The position numbers and the translations under genes were made by a program. From Pyrinomonadaceae bacterium (lineage in GTDB: Bacteria > Acidobacteriota > Blastocatellia > Pyrinomonadales > Pyrinomonadaceae): a DNA stretch of 5,482 nucleotides. A model generated the notes under the pieces. The model had not been told where the DNA came from. It ran no database searches and worked only from the letters and a program-made list of their open reading frames with translations. This document shows, one piece after another, positions 1-5,013 of the stretch (position 1 is the first letter of the stretch; every line of letters begins with the position of its first letter). The stretch covers positions 1-5,482 of the forward strand of contig JACCTF010000521.1 in the NCBI GenBank assembly GCA_013812565.1. Direction: 5' to 3'.

Positions 1-150
1 GGCGTTACGGAGTCGAATGAGCAGCGCGCTGCCGACGGGGGGGGGCGTGGTTCGCTGGTCAGTCTGCGCCTTGACCTCGCCGCTTACTTTAAACGCAGCG
101 CTTCAAACGCCGGTACGGCTGGCGATACTCCAGTGGCTGAGACAAATTAA
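1..150 (+). CDS. C-terminal end of a PilO-like pilus assembly protein (partial)
   Basis: The reading frame is open from the window edge to TAA at 148-150 and gives 49 residues, so the start lies outside the window. The tail contains SLVSLRLDLAAYFKR, which resembles the last beta-strand of PilO-type proteins (alternating hydrophobics ending in an aromatic Tyr/Phe pair). It is followed by a short polar tail ending AETN. PilO is an inner-membrane protein of the PilM-N-O-P alignment complex of type IV pili, equivalent to GspM of type II secretion. The next gene begins 18 bases downstream and carries a PilP/GspC-like domain, which fits the usual PilO-PilP order. The frame contains a run of nine G encoding Gly-Gly-Gly just before the conserved strand. 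With only 49 residues visible, the family call leans on context; another small pilus or secretion protein remains possible. Confidence 0.5.
   Translation, partial: GVTESNEQRAADGGGRGSLVSLRLDLAAYFKRSASNAGTAGDTPVAETN
37..45 (+). repeat. G9 homopolymer tract inside the PilO-like gene
   Basis: Nine consecutive G occupy exactly three glycine codons, about 34 codons before the stop. Long mononucleotide runs of this kind are prone to slippage. Losing one G would send the reading into another frame that stays open to 214, overlapping the start of the next gene. Gaining one G would end the protein within about a dozen codons at TGA. It could be a phase-variable tract or a sequencing error; the conserved-looking C-terminus in the current frame argues that nine is the functional length. 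Confidence 0.8.
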
Positions 151-168
151 TCAAAGTGGTAATGATTC

Positions 169-1128
169 ATGGCAGTGCTTGAAGATAAGACCCTTGCGGA
201 ACGCAACAAGCTGATTGCGGCGGCTGTGCTCGGCGTGATTGCACTTTTTGTCCTCTGGAGCGTGTTCTTCGGTTCTTCCTCAACTCCGCAAAAATCACGT
301 CGCACGGCTAGAAGTAACACGCCCCCAAGCCCTGATCGGACATCCAGTGAAGTCAGCAGGAAATCTTCGTTGGTCGAGGCTGACAACTCGCTCACGGTAC
401 CGCAGCCGATTGAGTACGACTCAACGCTGCCACCCGTTCCTGAAGCCCGACGCAACATCTTTGCTTACTACACTCCGCCCACAACACAAGCAACGGCAAA
501 CGCTACGCAGCCGACGCCTCTACCATCCGTGACGCCGCCGCCACCACCGTCGTTAATCCTCGCCGCCGTCTCGCCTTCCAGCGCTTACGCACAGACGGGT
601 GAGTTCGCGCTCGAAGTCTCTGGCGATAAGTTCACACCCGAGGCGCGTATCTTCGTTGACGGGCAGGAACTCCCCACACGCTTCACGAGCGTGCAGAAAC
701 TAACCGCCACTGTGCCTGCTGCGTTCACAGCATCTCCCGGAGCGCGCCAAGTCGTAGTCCGTACGTCTGATGGTCAACTCTTCTCAAACACCATGACGCT
801 CAATGTTACGGCTCCGCCTGCCCCGTCGCACACTTACGTCGGTCTGCTCGGCAGCACGCGTTACAGCGACACGGCGGTGCTCAAAGACCAAAGCGGCGAA
901 CTCCTCAATGTGCAACGCGGCGATATAATCGGCGGACGCTTTCGTGTGACCAGCATCTCCGAGCGCGCCATCGATCTTATCGATACCCAACTACGTATCA
1001 AACACACACTGCGGTTTGTTGAAGCCCGTCCGTCTCCGTCTGCGGGCACAATGAACCGCAATTCGGCTCCGCGTAACTCTCCTCCTCCGCGACCACCCGT
1101 TCTACCCGATGACGATGGCAAACCCTAA
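169..1128 (+). CDS. Membrane-anchored pilus/secretion protein with TIG and PilP/GspC-like domains
   Basis: 319 residues. A short charged N-terminus is followed by one membrane segment at about residues 15-34, giving an N-in, periplasm-out topology. Residues 36-127 are a disordered Ser/Thr/Pro-rich linker ending in a proline run (123-127), with RRNIF at 94-98, like the RxPF-type motif before PilP/GspC domains. Residues about 131-213 match an IPT/TIG immunoglobulin-like fold (LAAVSPSSAYAQTGEFALEV, then IFVDGQELPT and TATVPAAF). Residues about 221-285 match the PilP/GspC homology region: YVGLLG, TAVLKDQSGELLNVQRGD, then the IGGRFRVTSISERAIDL strand. In this family the domain links the inner-membrane platform to the secretin. 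The tail is basic and Pro-rich. It probably replaces PilP as a single-pass protein instead of a lipoprotein, since no lipobox cysteine is visible. The start at 169 has only a weak purine stretch upstream and lies 18 bases after the previous stop, so translation may be coupled. Confidence 0.7.
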   Translation: MAVLEDKTLAERNKLIAAAVLGVIALFVLWSVFFGSSSTPQKSRRTARSNTPPSPDRTSSEVSRKSSLVEADNSLTVPQPIEYDSTLPPVPEARRNIFAYYTPPTTQATANATQPTPLPSVTPPPPPSLILAAVSPSSAYAQTGEFALEVSGDKFTPEARIFVDGQELPTRFTSVQKLTATVPAAFTASPGARQVVVRTSDGQLFSNTMTLNVTAPPAPSHTYVGLLGSTRYSDTAVLKDQSGELLNVQRGDIIGGRFRVTSISERAIDLIDTQLRIKHTLRFVEARPSPSAGTMNRNSAPRNSPPPRPPVLPDDDGKP

Positions 1129-1822
1129 CATCTGCATTACAAAGCTGCCTGCCGTTCGCACCGTTTCAACTTCTCACGTCGCTTCAAACGGTTGTGTGCA
1201 CCGAGCACGAATAAGGGAAGGCGAAGGAGGGTACATTCTTGTCGCGCTGCTTGCGCTGATGACTGTGCTTATGCTCGCCATGATCGCTGCCGCACCGAGT
1301 ATCCAACAGCAGCATCAGCGCGAGTTAGAAAGGGAAGCAATCGCACGCGGCGAGGAGGTGGCGGAAGCCATTCGCCTATACGTCGAAGCGCGCGGCGCTT
1401 TGCCAACATCAATCGAGCAACTTCTCGAAGGCGCTCCCATCGGCATCAAGAAGAAACAGATCTTGCGCGCTACAGCCGCACGCGATCCACTCTCTCGCTC
1501 CGGCGAGTGGCGTCTTGTGAGACCGAACGACGCAGCCTTTCTTGAGTTCAAGCGAGCAGTGATACTTTATGCGGGCGGGCAACCGCCACAGGGACGCCAG
1601 CTTCCTGCTTTACTGCGACCCTTTGCCGCACCCGTTGTTAACATAGTCAACCTCGGCACTACCGCATCAACAGCACAACCCACGTCGAGCGATGAAGGCA
1701 GCTCATTCAACAACACTGGTCCATTCATCGGCGTCGCTAGTCGCAGCCGACGCGAATCGGTGATTAACTATTACGGGATAGATCACCACGACGCCTGGGT
1801 CTTCACACCGATCTTTAGATGA
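1109..1822 (+). CDS. Type II secretion / pilus pseudopilin-like protein
   Basis: 237 residues if started at 1109, overlapping the previous gene by 20 bases. A prepilin-like N-terminus is visible: basic leader HRARIREGEGG, then YILVALLALMTVLMLAMIAAA (membrane helix about 43-62) and the heptad-like QQQHQRELEREAIARGEEVAEAIRLYVEARGALP at 66-99. That last stretch is a signature of GspG-like secretion proteins, with Arg-Gly-Glu followed by an Ala-Ile helix and a Leu-Pro turn. Prepilin peptidase would be expected to cut after Gly41. The usual Glu at mature position 5 is Ala here, so it may be a minor pseudopilin or an uncleaved membrane protein. The C-terminal half (about 125-237) is not recognised beyond a short RDPLS-like segment. 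The leader is unusually long (41 residues). GTG at 1196 would give a 12-residue leader, but neither start has a Shine-Dalgarno site. Its position after the PilP-like gene supports a pilus/secretion role. Confidence 0.65.
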   Translation: MTMANPNICITKLPAVRTVSTSHVASNGCVHRARIREGEGGYILVALLALMTVLMLAMIAAAPSIQQQHQRELEREAIARGEEVAEAIRLYVEARGALPTSIEQLLEGAPIGIKKKQILRATAARDPLSRSGEWRLVRPNDAAFLEFKRAVILYAGGQPPQGRQLPALLRPFAAPVVNIVNLGTTASTAQPTSSDEGSSFNNTGPFIGVASRSRRESVINYYGIDHHDAWVFTPIFR

Positions 1823-1842
1823 CACTTGCACCTTGCCCTCTC

Positions 1843-1865
1843 ACGTGCATCGGGTTAATGCACGT
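1843..1865 (+). terminator. Hairpin after the pilus operon, possible terminator
   Basis: A perfect 8-bp stem, ACGTGCAT with ATGCACGT, closes a 7-base loop and starts 20 bases after the pseudopilin stop. No T-run follows (the next bases are CTTGCGCTG), so it is not a classic intrinsic terminator. It may be an RNA 3'-end stabiliser or part of a factor-dependent end. Confidence 0.35.
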
Positions 1866-1922
1866 CTTGCGCTGAGCATCCCACAACCGCAATCCGAAGA
1901 CACTGGTAAATCGTTCAGCGCG

Positions 1923-1950
1923 AAAAAATTAATCGCAAAACTAATTAAAA
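1923..1950 (+). promoter_or_regulatory. A-tract-rich UP-like element
   Basis: Three A-runs (1923-1928, 1937-1940 and 1947-1950) are spaced roughly one helical turn apart, directly upstream of the -35 box. The stretch is far more AT-rich than its surroundings. This is the layout of an UP element or curved upstream region that strengthens a sigma-70 promoter. Confidence 0.55.
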
Positions 1951-1952
1951 GA

Positions 1953-1981
1953 TTGACATCTAGTAGCAATGCGTTTATATA
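1953..1981 (+). promoter_or_regulatory. Near-consensus sigma-70 promoter for the histone-like gene
   Basis: The -35 box is a perfect TTGACA at 1953-1958. A 17-base spacer (1959-1975) leads to a -10 box TATATA at 1976-1981. Transcription should start near 1987-1989, giving a leader of about 93 bases before the ATG at 2082. It is the strongest promoter-like sequence in the window and faces the small basic protein gene. Confidence 0.75.
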
Positions 1982-1993
1982 ACAACATGTTGT
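1982..1993. promoter_or_regulatory. 12-bp perfect palindrome over the expected transcription start
   Basis: ACAACATGTTGT is its own reverse complement and begins at the base after the -10 box, so it covers the predicted +1. A dyad in this position is typical of a repressor operator. The binding protein cannot be named from the sequence. Confidence 0.5.
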
Positions 1994-2010
1994 GCGCCGA
2001 TCAATCTGGG

Positions 2011-2053
2011 CCACAAGAATTACATAGACACATTATCTTGTGGTTCAGACCAC
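2011..2053 (+). promoter_or_regulatory. Leader RNA with two competing hairpins
   Basis: CCACAAGA (2011-2018) can pair with TCTTGTGG (2036-2043), with an 18-base loop; two G-T pairs could extend the stem outward. Alternatively GTGGT (2040-2044) pairs with ACCAC (2049-2053) around the tetraloop TCAG. Both stems use bases 2040-2043, so they exclude each other. The second ends about 10 bases before the ribosome binding site, so switching could affect translation of the histone-like gene. The structures are read by eye; regulation is inferred. Confidence 0.4.
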
Positions 2054-2063
2054 TCAACGAAAA

Positions 2064-2069
2064 AAGGAG
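2064..2069 (+). promoter_or_regulatory. Ribosome binding site that sets the start at 2082
   Basis: AAGGAG lies 12 bases before ATG 2082. An in-frame upstream ATG at 2040 would add 14 residues, including Gln, Arg and Leu, that do not match the composition of the rest, and it would place this site inside the coding region. The start at 2082 is preferred. Confidence 0.65.
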
Positions 2070-2081
2070 CAGCTACGAAGT

Positions 2082-2240
2082 ATGGCAACTACCACGAAGA
2101 AATCGACAACCAAGTCGGCAAGTAAGTCGTCCGGTTCTAAGGGCGGCGCGAAGAAAACAACAGCTAAGAAAGCAGCTACCACCGCGAAAAAGGCTACCAC
2201 CAAATCTTCTGCGACCAAGTCTACGTCGAAGAAGAAATAG
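2082..2240 (+). CDS. Small histone-H1-like, lysine-rich DNA-binding protein
   Basis: 52 residues made of only six amino-acid types: 16 Lys, 13 Thr, 10 Ser, 9 Ala, 3 Gly and the initial Met. There are no acidic, aromatic, Arg, Pro or branched aliphatic residues, so it cannot form a normal hydrophobic core. Lysine pairs recur, with a seven-residue repeat at 27-40 (TAKKAAT, TAKKATT), and the chain ends in KKK. This composition matches the C-terminal tails of eukaryotic H1 and of bacterial H1-like nucleoid proteins, which bind DNA or RNA non-specifically through charge. The likely role is chromosome compaction or nucleic-acid binding in the cytoplasm; this is inferred from composition, not homology. 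The gene stands alone between a strong promoter (1953-1981) and a strong terminator (2317-2362), which suggests high expression. After the TAG, the same frame encodes AGQKK before a TAA at 2256-2258. Confidence 0.7.
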   Translation: MATTTKKSTTKSASKSSGSKGGAKKTTAKKAATTAKKATTKSSATKSTSKKK

Positions 2241-2294
2241 GCCGGTCAAAAGAAGTAAGCAAGTAACCTTTCAAGGCGCACACGAACACTCTGC

Positions 2295-2312
2295 GATCTC
2301 CCACGGGAGATC
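2295..2312 (+). other. Short 3'-UTR hairpin
   Basis: GATCTCC and GGAGATC form a 7-bp stem around the loop CACG (an 8th C-G pair is possible). It lies 54 bases after the histone-like stop and just before the main terminator. With no T-run after it, it is more likely an mRNA-stabilising element than a terminator. Confidence 0.45.
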
Positions 2313-2316
2313 ATAT

Positions 2317-2362
2317 AAAAGGGATGACGGATGCTTAACAAGCACGTCATCCCTTCTCTTTT
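2317..2362 (+). terminator. Strong intrinsic terminator of the histone-like gene
   Basis: AAGGGATGACG (2319-2329) pairs perfectly with CGTCATCCCTT (2345-2355). Inside it, TGCTT (2332-2336) pairs with AAGCA (2340-2344) around a tiny AAC loop, leaving a two-base GA bulge. The T-rich stretch CTCTTTT follows (2356-2362) and an A-run precedes the stem. Read on the other strand it also ends in TTTTATAT, so it may work in both directions. Confidence 0.85.
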
Positions 2363-2379
2363 GGTAAGATGTTCGAGTC

Positions 2380-2435
2380 GATGTCAGATGTCGGAGGTCA
2401 GTTAAAAGCAGAACTGACATCTGACATCTGACATC
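2380..2435. repeat. Inverted heptamer-repeat element, 24-bp hairpin
   Basis: The right arm has three tandem copies of CTGACAT (2414-2434). The left arm (2380-2401) has the same heptamer in reverse orientation, with two changes. Together with TT/AA next to the loop, the arms 2380-2403 and 2412-2435 pair over 24 positions, with one G-A mismatch (2396/2419) and one G-T wobble (2393/2422). The loop is AAAAGCAG. The design suggests a short mobile or amplified intergenic repeat. Confidence 0.7.
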
Positions 2436-2449
2436 AAACATCTGCTTTT
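2404..2449 (+). promoter_or_regulatory. Possible pseudoknot in front of the trmL start codon
   Basis: The hairpin loop AAAAGCAG (2404-2411) is complementary to CTGCTTTT (2442-2449), the eight bases directly before ATG 2450. Loop-to-downstream pairing would form an H-type pseudoknot abutting the start codon. trmL has no Shine-Dalgarno site close to its start. The only GGAGG (2393-2397) is 52 bases upstream and buried in the hairpin stem. Regulation of trmL by this fold is an inference. Confidence 0.4.
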
Positions 2450-2905
2450 ATGATTAGCGTTGCGCTCGTTGAGCCGGAAATACCTCCTAACACAGGTAAC
2501 ATCGCACGCCTCTGCGCCGCGACGTGCGTCCCGCTTCACATTGTTGGCGTCACAGGGTTTCGCCTTGACGAGCGCGCGGTGCGGCGCGCCGGACTGGATT
2601 ACTGGCCTGAAGTTTCGTTGCATCGTCACCTCGATCTCACCGCCCTCGATGCAGCGCTACCAGACGCCAGGTTCATCTATTTAACGACGAAGGCTCCGCG
2701 CGCCTATACGGATTGGCAGTTCACTATGAACGACTGCCTTGTCTTCGGGCGGGAGACGCGCGGTCTGCCCGAAGATGTGCTGCGCGATAACTGGGAGAGG
2801 TGCTTGACGATCCCAATCTTGAACCCGAAAGTGCGCAGTCTTAACCTAGCAACCGCGGTCGGGATTGTGCTCTATGAAGCGCTGCGGCAAACCAGGGCAT
2901 TTTAG
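2450..2905 (+). CDS. trmL: tRNA (cytidine(34)/uridine(34)-2'-O)-methyltransferase TrmL
   Basis: 151 residues, close to the 157 of E. coli TrmL (YibK), a SPOUT-family enzyme. TrmL transfers a methyl group from S-adenosylmethionine to the 2'-OH of the wobble base in tRNA-Leu isoacceptors, in the cytoplasm and as a homodimer. Family landmarks are all present: VEPEIPPNTGNIARLCA at 7-23, RRAGLDYW at 45-52, FGRETRGLP at 99-107 (trefoil-knot SAM-binding loop), IPIL at 121-124 and SLNLATAVGIVLYEALRQ at 130-147 (second knot loop and dimer helix). The start at 2450 is supported because family members begin about seven residues before EPEIPPNTGN. There is no ribosome binding site nearby; instead a heptamer hairpin and possible pseudoknot lie directly upstream. 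The gene is complete with no missing motifs. Heptad-repeat spacers lie on both sides, so it is probably transcribed alone or weakly into typA. Confidence 0.93.
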   Translation: MISVALVEPEIPPNTGNIARLCAATCVPLHIVGVTGFRLDERAVRRAGLDYWPEVSLHRHLDLTALDAALPDARFIYLTTKAPRAYTDWQFTMNDCLVFGRETRGLPEDVLRDNWERCLTIPILNPKVRSLNLATAVGIVLYEALRQTRAF

Positions 2906-2974
2906 ATTGCCGATATACAGTTTTCGATTTGAAGAATCTGTCTTCAGGTCGCAAATCAGAAATCGCAAATACTA

Positions 2975-3003
2975 TTGATGCTTTAATTCTGAACATTTCA
3001 AAT
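2975..3003 (+). promoter_or_regulatory. Weak candidate promoter for typA
   Basis: TTGATG (2975-2980), a 17-base spacer and TCAAAT (2998-3003) each match the sigma-70 consensus at four of six positions. The region is AT-rich and lies 34 bases before the typA start. The second box overlaps the palindrome at 2996-3009. Confidence 0.22.
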
Positions 3004-3009
3004 TTGAAA
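2996..3009. promoter_or_regulatory. 14-bp perfect palindrome upstream of typA
   Basis: TTTCAAATTTGAAA reads the same on both strands and sits 28 bases before the typA start codon. It could be an operator, but its AT-rich repeat surroundings mean it may also have arisen as part of the heptad element. Confidence 0.35.
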
Positions 3010-3037
3010 CCTGAATACTCAAATCGAGAAATTATTT

Positions 3038-4855
3038 ATGCCTAAAGAAAGAACTGACATACGCAACATCGCCATTATCGCCCACGTCGATCATGGCAAG
3101 ACAACACTTGTTGACCAGATGCTTAGACAAGCGGGTACGTTTCGCGATAACGAGCAGGTGCGCGAGCGCGTGATGGACTCGATGGACTTAGAACGCGAGC
3201 GCGGCATCACGATTATGGCGAAGAACTTGGCGGTGCATTATGGCGATGTGAAGATCAATATCGTTGACACGCCGGGCCACGCCGATTTCGGCGGCGAAGT
3301 CGAACGCGTGTTAAAGATGGTGGACGGCGTAATGCTCTTGGTGGATGCGGCCGAAGGATGTCTTCCACAGACGCGCTTCGTGCTGCGCAAAGCTCTGGAA
3401 GCGCGTCTGCCCGCGATTGCCCTCGTTAACAAGATTGATCGCAGCGATGCAAGACCTGCTGAAGTGGTCGATGAAATCTATGATCTCTTTATCGACCTTG
3501 ATGCGACCGAGGAGCAGATAGATTTTCCGATCCTCTACGCCGCGGCGCGCGACGGACTGGCGAAAAAGGAACTCACGGACGAAGCGACGAGTCTGCGTCC
3601 GCTGTTTGATCAGATCGTGGAGACGATCCCAGCACCGAAGGCGCTGCGCGATGATACGTTGCAATTGCTTGTCGCCAATCTCGATTACAGCGAGTACATC
3701 GGGCGCCTCGCGATAGGGCGTATCTTCTCCGGCGAGATCAGTGTCGGAGATCAAATCACAATCATCAAACGCGACGGGAGCGTTGTGCAGACGCGCGCGA
3801 AAGACCTCTACATCTTCGAGGGCCTCAAACGCGAGCGGGTTGAACGAGCGCACTATGGCGAGATCGTCGCGCTGGCCGGGGTGGAAGAGATCGAGATCGG
3901 CGAAACCATAACCAGTCCCGGTAATCCGCAAGCGCTGCCGATGATCGCCGTTGATGAGCCGACGATCTCGATGATCTTCGGCGTCAACACATCGCCGTTT
4001 TCGGGACGTGAAGGGAAGTATGTCACGTCCCGACAGCTCAAGGAGCGGCTCGACCGGGAAGTGCTCGGGAACGTCGCGATCAGAGTTGAGCCGACGGATT
4101 CGCCCGATCAATTTCGCGTCTCGGGGCGCGGCGAGTTGCAACTCTCAATCCTGATCGAGATGATGCGACGCGAAGGCTATGAACTTCAGGTCTCCAAGCC
4201 GGAGGTGATTACGCGCAAAGACGATGGTCAACTGATGGAGCCGATTGAGTCGGTTGTAGTCGATTGCCCGGAGGAGTTTATCGGCGTCGTCGCGGAGGCG
4301 ATGGGACGGCGCAAAGGGCAGATGATGAAGATGGTCAATCACGGCACGGGTCGCGTCCGCCTTGAGTTCGAAGCCCCGTCGCGCGGCCTGATCGGTTTCC
4401 GCGGCGAGTTTCTAACGGAGACGAAGGGGACGGGCTTGCTCAACACGTTATTCCTTCGTTGGGGCGAGTGGCAGGGCCAGATGCGCGGGCGCTCTACCGG
4501 TTCATTAGTCGCGGATCGCACAGGGGAAACAACAACCTATGCGCTCTACAACCTGCAAGAGCGCGGAACGCTCTTCACGCGTCCGGGCACCAAGGTTTAC
4601 GAAGGCATGGTCGTTGGCGAGAACGCGCGCGCCGTTGATTTGGATGTCAATGCAATCAAGGAGAAAAAACTGACGAACATGCGCGCTGCCTCGGCCGATG
4701 AGGCGCTGCGGTTAGTACCCGTCAGAGAGCTTTCGCTTGAACAAGCGCTGGAGTTCATCGCCGACGACGAACTGGTCGAAGTAACGCAGGAGTCGATCCG
4801 TCTGCGTAAGCGCGTGCTACGCGCTAACGAGCGCCCGAAACGCAAAGAGTCGTAG
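3038..4855 (+). CDS. typA: Translational GTPase TypA/BipA
   Basis: 605 residues, matching the usual ~607. TypA/BipA is an EF-G-like GTPase that binds the ribosome and helps 50S assembly and stress or cold adaptation. GTPase motifs are in order: G1 AHVDHGKT at 15-22, G2 RGITI at 55-59 in the switch I region, G3 DTPGH at 77-81 with catalytic His81, and G4 NKID at 131-134. G5 is YAAA at 167-170, where the common form is YASA. Domain II (about 205-300) has [19 protein letters not shown]. Domain III (about 305-390) has the [11 protein letters not shown] motif. Domain V contains [16 protein letters not shown] and [11 protein letters not shown]. The BipA-specific C-terminal domain has [14 protein letters not shown] and [17 protein letters not shown], then a basic [16 protein letters not shown] tail. 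The start at 3038 fits the family ([20 protein letters not shown]); only a weak GAG (3026-3028) serves as ribosome binding site. Three consecutive in-frame stops (TAG, TGA, TAA) end it. Confidence 0.97.
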   Translation: MPKERTDIRNIAIIAHVDHGKTTLVDQMLRQAGTFRDNEQVRERVMDSMDLERERGITIMAKNLAVHYGDVKINIVDTPGHADFGGEVERVLKMVDGVMLLVDAAEGCLPQTRFVLRKALEARLPAIALVNKIDRSDARPAEVVDEIYDLFIDLDATEEQIDFPILYAAARDGLAKKELTDEATSLRPLFDQIVETIPAPKALRDDTLQLLVANLDYSEYIGRLAIGRIFSGEISVGDQITIIKRDGSVVQTRAKDLYIFEGLKRERVERAHYGEIVALAGVEEIEIGETITSPGNPQALPMIAVDEPTISMIFGVNTSPFSGREGKYVTSRQLKERLDREVLGNVAIRVEPTDSPDQFRVSGRGELQLSILIEMMRREGYELQVSKPEVITRKDDGQLMEPIESVVVDCPEEFIGVVAEAMGRRKGQMMKMVNHGTGRVRLEFEAPSRGLIGFRGEFLTETKGTGLLNTLFLRWGEWQGQMRGRSTGSLVADRTGETTTYALYNLQERGTLFTRPGTKVYEGMVVGENARAVDLDVNAIKEKKLTNMRAASADEALRLVPVRELSLEQALEFIADDELVEVTQESIRLRKRVLRANERPKRKES

Positions 4856-4885
4856 TGATAAATGATTGGAGTCTAGAATTCTTGT

Positions 4886-4915
4886 CCAAGCCTAAGACGC
4901 CGCGTTGTTGCTTGG
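4886..4915 (+). terminator. Weak terminator candidate after typA
   Basis: CCAAGC (4886-4891) pairs with GCTTGG (4910-4915) around an 18-base loop, 30 bases after the typA stop. The next bases GTTCATC are not T-rich; a T-rich run (GTTGTTGTTTT) comes about 18 bases later. The support is partial. Confidence 0.3.
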
Positions 4916-4967
4916 TTCATCTGCATCGTCAAGTTGTTGTTTTAAGGAGGTGGCGGAGGGAAGGTCG

Positions 4968-5013
4968 GTCACATACCTTCTGGCATATAACCTGTGCGCA
5001 GGCGGTATGTAAC
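4968..5013. other. Nested inverted repeat, possible structured RNA or binding site
   Basis: GTCACATACC (4968-4977) and GGTATGTAAC (5004-5013) are complementary at nine of ten positions. Inside, CCTG-TGCG-CAGG (4991-5002) forms a tight hairpin directly against the right arm, leaving a 13-base bulge on the left. A purine-rich stretch with AAGGAGGTG lies just upstream. No known RNA family is recognised. Confidence 0.35.

Larger units (their letters stand above)
2923..3027. repeat. Degenerate AAATC-type heptad repeats between trmL and typA
   Basis: Consecutive 7-base units AGGTCGC, AAATCAG, AAATCGC and AAATACT fill 2946-2973. A second block AAACCTG, AATACTC and AAATCGA fills 3007-3027. On the left, CGATTT (2925-2930) can pair with AAATCG (2960-2965), enclosing a perfect small hairpin GAAGA-ATCTG-TCTTC (2931-2945). 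The layout resembles the repeat upstream of trmL but uses a different heptamer. It looks like a short tandem repeat family that has decayed. Confidence 0.5.

Noticed and set aside
17..214. 65-codon plus-strand frame at the start
   Set aside because: It overlaps both the PilO-like C-terminus and the start of the next gene in another frame and has no protein-like features; it matters only as the product of a one-base slip in the G9 tract.
1969..2367. 132-codon Arg/Lys-rich frame over the histone-like gene
   Set aside because: It starts inside the promoter and ends within the terminator. Its basic character comes from reading the lysine-rich gene out of frame.
2380..2435. CRISPR-like array
   Set aside because: The units are 7 bases, directly adjacent and without spacers, and there are no cas genes. 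It is a short tandem inverted repeat.
3311..4141. Long 276-codon open frame on the minus strand
   Set aside because: It lies wholly inside typA, whose frame has complete family motifs. The antisense translation has no recognisable domain and is a by-product of the codon bias of typA.
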